A DNA stretch of 11,641 nt, from positions 1-11,641 of the forward strand of contig JAAZDH010000187.1 of the NCBI GenBank assembly GCA_012512865.1, read 5' to 3'. A program made the translations under genes and the position numbers. This stretch comes from Clostridiaceae bacterium (GTDB taxonomy: Bacteria > Bacillota > Clostridia > Acetivibrionales > DUMC01). Below are positions 6,094 through 11,641 of the stretch, in pieces. How positions within the stretch are numbered: position 1 is the first letter of the stretch; each line of letters begins with the position of its first letter. Below the pieces are notes generated by a model. It was not told where the DNA came from. It searched no databases and was given only the letters and a program-made list of their open reading frames with translations.

Positions 6094-6822
6094 ATGAAGG
6101 AAGCTGAATCAAGATGCAAGTTCAAGGGCAATAACCAGCTCCCCGGCAAATTATATGTAGTCGAGGGTTGCGATGGTTCCGGCAAAAGCACGCAAATCTA
6201 TCTCCTTTACAGGTGGCTTAGATCTGAAGGTTATGATGTGTTTTTCACCGAGTGGAACTCTTCTGAATTGATACGGGCATCAACAAGCGAGGCGAAAAAG
6301 AAGAATTTGCTGACTCCTACAACCTTCAGTTTAATGCATGCAAGCGATTTTGCAGACAGGTACGAAAAAATGATCCTTCCACAGCTTAGGGCAGGTTATA
6401 TTGTTCTTTGTGACAGGTACATCTACACGGCCTATGCAAGGGATATGGCCAGGGGATGCGACAGGGAATGGGTGAAAAATGTATACAGTTTCGCTGTAAA
6501 ACCGGATATTATTTTCTATTTTAAGGCACCCCTGGAGGTTTCCTTGAGCAGGATACTTACAGGAAGGCTGCATCTTGAATACCATGAAGCCGGTATGGAC
6601 ATGGGATTTAGCAGCAACCCGGTAGAAAGTTTCAAGATATTTCAAGGGATTATTAAAAATTACTACGATGAAATGGCTGAGGAAGAAGGCTTTACTATAA
6701 TTGACGCCTCGGAATCCATTGAGGTACAGCAAGCAATCGTAAGAGATATTGTCAAGGAGAACTTAAAGGATTACGTGCCTTCATGTAAACATTGGCAGAC
6801 AAAGGAAGTGCCGGGAATATGA
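6094..6822 (+). CDS. Thymidylate-kinase-like P-loop kinase with canonical Walker A
   Basis: This 242-residue protein has the thymidylate kinase fold signatures. LPGKLYVVEGCDGSGKSTQ (16-34) contains the Walker A loop with K31. SDFADRYE (84-91) follows, then CDRYIYTAYARDMARG (106-121) with the DR(Y/F) motif typical of nucleoside monophosphate kinases. A core strand PDIIFYF (137-143) precedes a lid-like region with arginines (R153, R158). A translation start at TTG 6037 is possible, but ATG 6094 is preferred because AGGTGA lies five bases upstream and the homology begins soon after. Family members phosphorylate dTMP to dTDP in the cytoplasm. The second half (LEYHEAGMDMGFSSNPVES) departs from the usual dTMP kinase lid, so the substrate may differ. 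This may not be the housekeeping tmk. The gene overlaps its paralogue by 4 bp. Confidence 0.85.
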   Translation: MKEAESRCKFKGNNQLPGKLYVVEGCDGSGKSTQIYLLYRWLRSEGYDVFFTEWNSSELIRASTSEAKKKNLLTPTTFSLMHASDFADRYEKMILPQLRAGYIVLCDRYIYTAYARDMARGCDREWVKNVYSFAVKPDIIFYFKAPLEVSLSRILTGRLHLEYHEAGMDMGFSSNPVESFKIFQGIIKNYYDEMAEEEGFTIIDASESIEVQQAIVRDIVKENLKDYVPSCKHWQTKEVPGI

Positions 6823-7520
6823 AAAAGAAAAAACTATTTTACGGCAAGGGCTTGCCATATTTGAAATTAAATGATTTGCCCGGAAAACTGATAGTTATCG
6901 AGGGACCCGATTGTTCCGGCCGTTCCACCCAGATTTCCATGCTTAAGGATTGGCTGGAAACCAAGGGGCACGCAGTGCTTGATACGGGGCTTAAACGTTC
7001 CACGTTAATAGGCAACGTCATTCTCGAAGCAAAAAAGGGCAACACCTTGGGGAAGAAAACCCTGAGCCTTTTATACTGCACCGACTTTGCAGACCAGCTG
7101 GAAAACAAGATTATACCTGCCCTTTCGGCAGGATTCATAGTACTGGCGGATCGCTATATTTTTACATTAATGGCAAGGGATTTCGTTAGGGGTGCAAGCA
7201 AGGAATGGCTCATGGAACTGTTTGGGTTCGCACTGGTTCCCGACCTTGTGTTTTACTTGAGCATAAACCCGGATGTCCTGCTTCACAGGGCATTTTCAAA
7301 ATACGGCTGCCTGGACTACTGGGAATCCGGCATGGATTTATACCTCTCCAGTGATATGTTTGAAAGCTTCAAAAAGTATCATACCCTCTTAAAAAGAGAA
7401 TACGAGGAAATGGTAAAAAACTTTAATTTCATTGTTATCGATGCCGAGAGGGACCCGAATGAAATTCAAAAAGACATAAGGGAAAGAATTAGCGTATTCC
7501 TGGATTCCCAGGCCCTTTAG
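6819..7520 (+). CDS. Thymidylate-kinase-like paralogue with Lys-to-Arg Walker A
   Basis: This 233-residue protein is a paralogue of the preceding one and aligns along its whole length. Shared blocks include LPGKL(I/Y)V(I/V)EG, (S/T)DFAD, LADRYIFTLMARDFVRG (109-125), a PD(I/L)(I/V)FY strand and (G)MD(L/M). The nucleotide loop reads GPDCSGRST (29-37): R35 replaces the invariant lysine, while the glycine, serine and threonine remain. Such a change usually weakens or abolishes ATP hydrolysis. The conserved remainder argues against simple decay, so this may be a regulatory or structural partner, or a kinase with altered chemistry. The ATG at 6819 overlaps the previous stop (ATGA) with AAGGAAG about ten bases upstream, which favours coupled 1:1 synthesis. 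An in-frame ATG at 6792 is less likely. The gene converges on folE, 61 bp away, with no obvious terminator between. Confidence 0.82.
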   Translation: MKKKKLFYGKGLPYLKLNDLPGKLIVIEGPDCSGRSTQISMLKDWLETKGHAVLDTGLKRSTLIGNVILEAKKGNTLGKKTLSLLYCTDFADQLENKIIPALSAGFIVLADRYIFTLMARDFVRGASKEWLMELFGFALVPDLVFYLSINPDVLLHRAFSKYGCLDYWESGMDLYLSSDMFESFKKYHTLLKREYEEMVKNFNFIVIDAERDPNEIQKDIRERISVFLDSQAL

Positions 7521-7581
7521 TCCTGCAAATCACGCACAAACCTCGGGAGCAACGCTGAAACCAAGGACATGCACCTTCACC

Positions 7582-8142
7582 TTATCCCTGTATCAAGGAC
7601 ATAACTTCAGCCCTTGTTTTAGCCTGTGTCCTAACAATGCCCCTTAAAGCTGAAGTAACGGTTTTTGCTCCCGGTTTCCTGACTCCCCTCATAGTCATGC
7701 AAAGATGCTCGGCTTCAATGACTACAGCCACACCGAGGGGTTTTACTGTATCCATGATTACATCGGCAATTTCACTCGTAAGCCTCTCCTGCAGCTGCAG
7801 GCGCCTTGAAGATATTTCTACAATTCTTGCCAGCTTGCTTAACCCGACTATTCTCCCCTTGTTTGGTATGTAAGCTATGTGTGCAACTCCCATAAAAGGC
7901 AGCAAGTGGTGTTCGCATAGGGAATATAAAGGAATGTCCTTGACCATGATAATTTCTTCGTGCTCATCTTCACTAAATACCCTGATCACATCCCTCGGGT
8001 CCTGGCCAATACCTGAAAAAATCTCTTCGCACATCCTTGCCACCCTGCCAGGGGTATCCTTTAGCTCTTCCCTTTCAGGATTCTCTCCTATAGCTTCAAG
8101 AAATTCCCTTACTGCAGCCTTTACTCTTTCTTTATCTATCAT
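7582..8142 (-). CDS. folE: GTP cyclohydrolase I
   Basis: GTP cyclohydrolase I converts GTP to 7,8-dihydroneopterin triphosphate, the committed step of folate synthesis. The 186-residue protein is a typical single-domain bacterial type I enzyme. Diagnostic parts are KDTPGRVARM (28-37) and the zinc and catalytic motif SLCEHHLLPF (74-83), with C76, H78 and H79. IVGLSKLARIVEI (98-110) follows, then QLQERLT (116-122) and EHLCMTMRGVRKPGA (145-159), with the third zinc ligand C148. All key residues are present, and the enzyme should form a cytoplasmic decamer. The start at 8142 has only a weak ribosome binding site (GAG four bases upstream, AAAGG thirteen bases upstream). A strong promoter lies about 165 bp upstream. 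It is separated from the folP-folB-folK operon by the plus-strand block, although its product feeds folB after dephosphorylation. Confidence 0.97.
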   Translation of the reverse strand: MIDKERVKAAVREFLEAIGENPEREELKDTPGRVARMCEEIFSGIGQDPRDVIRVFSEDEHEEIIMVKDIPLYSLCEHHLLPFMGVAHIAYIPNKGRIVGLSKLARIVEISSRRLQLQERLTSEIADVIMDTVKPLGVAVVIEAEHLCMTMRGVRKPGAKTVTSALRGIVRTQAKTRAEVMSLIQG

Positions 8143-8307
8143 TATACTCGATCTACCTTTCTATATCTGTTATAAATATAACTCTGATAATCCCCTTGCC
8201 TGAAATAATGGGCTTTCAACCAAGTCTTTACAATAATCGTATACTTATTCAAATAATTATCATATAATTGCTGAGCAATTGCTTGTCCTAGTAATCTTAT
8301 TCTAATA
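8143..8307 (-). other. folE leader, no riboswitch recognised
   Basis: The predicted folE transcript has an untranslated leader of about 155 nt. It contains a small hairpin, AATTGC-TCA-GCAATT (8266-8280), and an imperfect pairing CCC…GGGG around 8190-8212. I looked for the conserved tetrahydrofolate riboswitch core and did not see it. An open frame crosses the leader and ends on the folE ATG (TAATG), but its only ATGs lie upstream of the promoter, so it is probably chance. Confidence 0.35.
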
Positions 8308-8335
8308 ATTATAATGCAATAAACCGTTTTGTCAA
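8308..8335 (-). promoter_or_regulatory. Strong predicted sigma-A promoter for folE
   Basis: On the minus strand a perfect TTGACA (8335-8330) and a perfect TATAAT (8313-8308) are separated by 16 bp. Near-identical copies of AAACNGGTTTATT-like sequence (plus strand aataaaccgttt at 8318-8329 and aataaaccggttt at 8334-8346) cover the spacer and -35 flank, one per 16 bp. This suggests a dimeric repressor could bind here. Confidence 0.8.
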
Positions 8336-8359
8336 TAAACCGGTTTCCATGCATTCCCA

Positions 8360-8385
8360 TTTTCACGGTTAATTTTCATGGTTAA
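8360..8385. repeat. 13-bp tandem duplication at the aldo/keto reductase stop codon
   Basis: ttttcacggttaa (8360-8372) and ttttcatggttaa (8373-8385) are adjacent and differ at one base. The second copy contains the aldo/keto reductase stop codon. It may be a small slippage duplication. No clear terminator was found here. Confidence 0.55.
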
Positions 8386-9212
8386 AAGTTTATATTATCC
8401 GGGTCAGGCAGAAAACGATGATTTTGGTTCAGCTCATCTATTCTTTCCATATCTTCGGCTGTCAGTTCAAAATTGAAAATACCGGCATTCTCGACAATAC
8501 GGTGTTTTTTAACAGATTTCGGTATGATAACAACGCCATTCTGCAAATCCCAGCGGAGCACCACCTGGGCGGCAGTCTTGCCATATTTTTCTCCTATTTC
8601 AGTAAGAAGGGGGATTTCTTTAAAGCGTCCCCGCATCAGCGGGCTGTATGCTTCAATTTGAATCTTGTTTGCCTTGCAAAATTCTATCAGAGGTTTTTGG
8701 GAGAGCCATGGATGCAATTCAACCTGGTTTACCATGGGAACGACCCCGGTTTCATTTATTATATCTTCCAGGTGATGAATGTGAAAGTTGCTCACACCTA
8801 TAGCTCGCACCAAACCATCATTGTAGAGTTTAATAAGGGCCTTCCAACTATCGACATATTTCTGTTTGACCGGCCAATGGATAAGATAAAGATCTATATA
8901 ATCCAGGCCCAGCATCTTCCTGCTTTTTTCAAAGGCTTTCAGTGCAGGCTCATATCCCTGGTTTGCGTTCCGTAGTTTCGTGGTGATAAAAAGCTCTTCC
9001 CTGGGTATACCGCTTCCCTTTACGGCTATACCTACACCTTCCTCGTTTCCGTATGCTGCGGCAGTATCTACGGAACGATAGCCAGCTTCTATTGCCCATT
9101 TAACGGCATTTATAACTTCCTCCCCGTTTCTTGCCTGCCAGACACCCAGTCCTAACCATGGCATCCGGACTCCATTACTAAGAACTGCAGCATCATTAAT
9201 ACTACAAACCAT
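8382..9212 (-). CDS. Aldo/keto reductase (2,5-diketo-D-gluconate reductase-like)
   Basis: This NADPH-dependent oxidoreductase of the aldo/keto reductase superfamily reduces aldehydes or ketones, often of sugars. It is 276 residues from the chosen start. The catalytic tetrad is complete: D49 and Y54 (SVDTAAAYGNE), K79 (FITTKL) and H112 (LIHWP). The fold also shows MPWLGLGVWQ (17-26), IGVSNF, QVELHPW and the cofactor-binding IPKSVKKHRIVEN near the C-terminus. The ATG at 9212 is preferred over one at 9275 because AAGGAGG lies eight bases upstream and homology to the family begins just after it; the 21 extra residues would be atypical. The gene follows the GtaA-like gene by 114 bp on the same strand, with no convincing promoter between. 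The two may be co-transcribed. The physiological substrate is not evident. Confidence 0.94.
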   Translation of the reverse strand: MVCSINDAAVLSNGVRMPWLGLGVWQARNGEEVINAVKWAIEAGYRSVDTAAAYGNEEGVGIAVKGSGIPREELFITTKLRNANQGYEPALKAFEKSRKMLGLDYIDLYLIHWPVKQKYVDSWKALIKLYNDGLVRAIGVSNFHIHHLEDIINETGVVPMVNQVELHPWLSQKPLIEFCKANKIQIEAYSPLMRGRFKEIPLLTEIGEKYGKTAAQVVLRWDLQNGVVIIPKSVKKHRIVENAGIFNFELTAEDMERIDELNQNHRFLPDPDNINF

Positions 9213-9326
9213 TATCTCCGCCTCCTTTTTACATATTCTATCATAACTCTCTCTTTCACCCGTTTTTATTTTCACGCTTCATTATTGCCCATTAACCCGG
9301 TTGCTTTATTTATACCTGTTTTCTAT

Positions 9327-11429
9327 TTAATATGCCCTATATTTGCCAGCGTTTTCATGTAATATACCTGTATCTTTTAAAAGTTTTACAAATAATCCTC
9401 CCTGGACCGAACGGTGTCTAAATCCCTTCCCGCCTTTATGACACCTGCATCCCACCTGGTAACCGGTCACCGTTTCGTACCAGTCTGTAAAAGGTGCCCT
9501 GCAGGGAGTTTCATTAAGAAAGTCCCATAACGGTGCAATCAATTCCTCGAAAAGTTCCTGGTCATCGGCCATGGATGCGCACCAAAGAAGCCAGTCCGAT
9601 TTTGTATACTCGTTCCTGTTATCCAGCGGCAATCCGTATCGATTTGACTTCTTCCTGTAATAATTGATTTCTGTCCCAGCCACTTCTTTGCTAAAAACAC
9701 CGGTGCCGAATATAATATCCCATACCAGGTTATACTTCATACTCCATGTGCCTGGCTTATCAAATGTCAGCTTGTAGTGGTCACCGTCAAAAGCCTTCCT
9801 TTCCCATTCAACCGCCATTTCCCTGGCGATCCTGTCATAAGCAGCTGCTTCTTCACGTTTTCCAACCATGTTGCACAAGAGAGAGTAACTTTTAATCCCC
9901 ATGATAGCCTTAATTACCAGGTTGGTATTATGTGCCAGGTGGCCTGCAAAATCATCCGTGCAAAGCTGGTTGCCCGGGTCTCCCCCATTAAGCTCAAGGT
10001 ATTTTGCCCACCTGGAAATCAGGTCCCAGTATTCTAATGCTATATCAGCGTTATTGCTTGCAAGGCAAGCCGCCGCAGTCATAATAAGCATATTGCCGCA
10101 TTCTTCCACGGGCATCTGCATCTCAAGAAGATATATATCCATTTCAGGTGGTTTGTTAAACAAGGGAGTAATATAATAATTACTGGCTCCCTTTTTTCTA
10201 CAACCATATACCTGCCCATTGGCATGCGGATACCTTCCCACATCGTGAGGAGCAAAGTCAAATTTCCATGCGGGTGTGCGGGCAAATTCAAATACTGGTC
10301 TTAGCATGCCCTTTACCAATTCGGGATTGTATAACAAAAATAGCGGACTGGAAGGATAACTCACGTCAACAGTAGCAATGCACCCGTTGCTAAAACATTC
10401 CTTTGAAAAGAACAGGGGTCTTCCCTGCTTATCCGCAACAAGCTTATGGGCAGCTATAACCTGCCTGTAAGCCAGGGATACGATGTCAGCATATTTTTTA
10501 CCGCCGCTGGCCTCGGCTTCCCTAAGCAGCTGCTTATCAAACCGTTCACATTTTTCCATGATTTCGTCATATTCCCGTACAGCTGCTTTAAGCATGTCCT
10601 CAAAGCTCATTCCATTCCTCGCCCAGTAACCCTTTAGGGGCGTACAGAAATATTCTATGGCATATATATCGTCATAAGCCAAGATAAGATACCGGGAACT
10701 CCTGTTTTCATCACACTTGAATTCCAAGCATGCTGCCATCACGGGCATATCATTCTTCACCTGCCTTGGCATGTCCCGGTTATCCTCACCAGGTACAACT
10801 CCTTCCGAGGCAAAAACCTGCCTTGCTCTAAAGCTTCCTATGTATGTCCTGGAATTTCCCCCGGGAGACACCAAGTGAGCATAGCCCCAATCAATACGAA
10901 TGTCATCCCCGCTTATATGCAATATATCCTGTTCTTTTGAGCCTATGTACATTGACTCGTATTCTTCACCCAGGGACTTCCTGCCCCATACAACTTCCTG
11001 GTCCCTGGAATTTACAGCTATATCTCCCGCTGCATCAATATAAACCTGTACCTGGTGATCTCTTCCATCAATTGACCTTACCTCAACTGTTATGTAGGAA
11101 ACAGGCCTGGAGAGAATATCAAGATCATCAAGAAGCAAGGGAGTTGTGAAAATTACGGTTAATTCAACCCCTCCAGCAGCAAATACATATGTAGTATTAA
11201 GCGGCCTCACTTCAAGGGATACTTGTTCCATTGGTTTAATGCTCCCAATGTGCCCCATGAACCTGTACGCTTCTCCATCAATACGGGCAATGCCTGTCAG
11301 CCCATGTTCTGCACCTGTCCAGTGCCTGGTATTATCGTAAAAAAGCTTGTCCGCCATCGACCATATGCTAAAATACGGGTCCACGGTAACCAATGGCACG
11401 GCAGGTGGTCTAAACCCCTTGTTTTTCAT
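9327..11429 (-). CDS. GtaA-like protein (DUF4964/DUF5127/DUF4965/DUF1793 architecture)
   Basis: This 700-residue protein belongs to the family often annotated as glutaminase A-like or DUF4965-containing. RPPAVPLVTVDPYFSIWS (7-24) is the N-terminal DUF4964-type segment. Residues about 75-295 form the beta-rich DUF5127-like region. SNGCIATVDVSYPSSPLFLL (347-366) and HDVGRYPHANGQVYG (395-409) begin the alpha-toroid DUF4965/DUF1793 part. Its conserved stretches MPVEECGNMLIM (439-450), TDDFAGHLAHNTNL (491-504), TDWYET (648-653) and RHRSVQGGLF (671-680) resemble those of all-helical glycosidase folds. The fungal founder hydrolyses glutamine, but many bacterial members are untested and may act on other substrates, including glycans. 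There is no signal peptide, so the protein is probably cytoplasmic, unlike many secreted relatives. The ATG at 11429 follows AAGGGGG by six bases, downstream of a good promoter. An aldo/keto reductase follows. Confidence 0.88.
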   Translation of the reverse strand: MKNKGFRPPAVPLVTVDPYFSIWSMADKLFYDNTRHWTGAEHGLTGIARIDGEAYRFMGHIGSIKPMEQVSLEVRPLNTTYVFAAGGVELTVIFTTPLLLDDLDILSRPVSYITVEVRSIDGRDHQVQVYIDAAGDIAVNSRDQEVVWGRKSLGEEYESMYIGSKEQDILHISGDDIRIDWGYAHLVSPGGNSRTYIGSFRARQVFASEGVVPGEDNRDMPRQVKNDMPVMAACLEFKCDENRSSRYLILAYDDIYAIEYFCTPLKGYWARNGMSFEDMLKAAVREYDEIMEKCERFDKQLLREAEASGGKKYADIVSLAYRQVIAAHKLVADKQGRPLFFSKECFSNGCIATVDVSYPSSPLFLLYNPELVKGMLRPVFEFARTPAWKFDFAPHDVGRYPHANGQVYGCRKKGASNYYITPLFNKPPEMDIYLLEMQMPVEECGNMLIMTAAACLASNNADIALEYWDLISRWAKYLELNGGDPGNQLCTDDFAGHLAHNTNLVIKAIMGIKSYSLLCNMVGKREEAAAYDRIAREMAVEWERKAFDGDHYKLTFDKPGTWSMKYNLVWDIIFGTGVFSKEVAGTEINYYRKKSNRYGLPLDNRNEYTKSDWLLWCASMADDQELFEELIAPLWDFLNETPCRAPFTDWYETVTGYQVGCRCHKGGKGFRHRSVQGGLFVKLLKDTGILHENAGKYRAY

Positions 11430-11468
11430 GTGTTAGCCCCCTTTTTTTTTCATTTTTTTCTTATGATT

Positions 11469-11498
11469 ATTATACCAGCTTTTCATACTCATTCACAA
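11469..11498 (-). promoter_or_regulatory. Predicted promoter for the GtaA-like gene
   Basis: On the minus strand TTGTGA (11498-11493) and a perfect TATAAT (11474-11469) are 18 bp apart, with an extended -10 TGG just before the box. The start would be near 11462, about 33 nt before the ATG. Confidence 0.65.
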
Positions 11499-11576
11499 CG
11501 CATTATTTATCCTGGATAGTGTCAAGTTGTTGTAGGATTTAAAAAGCACCTTTCGGCCGTCCTTTCTGGTAATAAT

Positions 11577-11641
11577 CTAGAATAGATATCCATCGTATTG
11601 TATGTTCTTTAAGTGGCGGAACAAAGGAGTAACTTTACCAT
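11577..11641 (-). CDS. Possible C-terminus of a sugar phosphate isomerase/epimerase-like protein
   Basis: A minus-strand frame enters from the right edge and ends with TAG at 11579-11577, reading GKVTPLFRHLKNIQYDGYLF. The pattern resembles the last helix and strand of xylose isomerase-like TIM-barrel proteins, which often read (V)FRALKEIGYDGYLS. In those proteins the chain usually continues a little further, so this gene may end early or the likeness may be chance. It would be co-directional with the GtaA-like gene, which has its own promoter. Only 20 residues are visible. Confidence 0.35.
   Translation of the reverse strand, partial: GKVTPLFRHLKNIQYDGYLF

Noticed and set aside
7521..7602. 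Direct repeat caaggacat (7562-7570 and 7594-7602) at the convergent kinase/folE junction
   Set aside because: Only nine bases, one copy inside folE; no stem or T-run that would make a terminator.
8143..8307. Tetrahydrofolate riboswitch in the folE leader
   Set aside because: The conserved core sequences and long-range pairing of that riboswitch were not found; only small hairpins are present.
8142..8366. 74-codon minus-strand ORF ending on the folE start codon
   Set aside because: Its only ATG codons lie upstream of the folE promoter, it crosses the promoter repeats, and its Tyr/Ile/Lys-rich content looks like translated AT-rich leader.
11500..11641. Possible insertion-sequence end (gtgtcaagttgttgtagg) with a plus-strand start at the window edge
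   Set aside because: No matching inverted end or transposase is visible, and a minus-strand frame resembling an isomerase C-terminus explains the edge better. An AAAGGAG ten bases before the final AT is not enough to call a gene.

Overview
The window looks like part of a Bacillota (Clostridia-type) chromosome. The evidence is moderate-to-low G+C, strong AGGAGG-type ribosome binding sites, sigma-A-like promoters with TATAAT boxes, tightly packed operons, and a folate gene order and protein style typical of clostridia. The species cannot be named from the sequence. Most genes lie on the minus strand; one three-gene block (4540-7520) lies on the plus strand.

Reading the minus strand from the right edge: a fragment at the edge (11577-11641) may be the C-terminus of a sugar-phosphate isomerase/epimerase. 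Next come a 700-residue GtaA-like protein (DUF4964/4965/5127/1793 architecture) with a clear promoter, then an aldo/keto reductase, then folE (GTP cyclohydrolase I) with its own strong promoter. After the plus-strand block, a second promoter starts a compact operon: folP, folB, folK, a doubtful 71-codon ORF, an unrecognised 218-residue protein, an amidohydrolase, and a small basic Asn/Lys-rich protein. folE makes dihydroneopterin triphosphate; folB, folK and folP then carry the pterin to dihydropteroate, so the two minus-strand groups together cover most of tetrahydrofolate synthesis.

The plus-strand block holds a 461-residue protein of unknown function, with three degenerate ~70-residue repeats and a C-terminal helix-turn-helix region. 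Two overlapping genes for thymidylate-kinase-like P-loop proteins follow. The first has a canonical Walker A (GCDGSGKST). Its paralogue has arginine in place of the invariant lysine (GPDCSGRST) but keeps the rest of the fold signatures. This pair is the most interesting protein-level candidate for an uncharacterised system.

The non-coding DNA is also unusual. The predicted folP leader, from the -10 box almost to the Shine-Dalgarno sequence, consists of about 16 degenerate 11-bp tandem units (4055-4233). A second 11-bp-period array lies at 511-573, again just 5' of a minus-strand gene. There is also a 9-bp-period array (2231-2284), an AT-only tract with regularly spaced T-runs (about 4436-4522), and direct repeats overlapping the folE promoter. 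All functional assignments come from reading the sequence; no database search was run.
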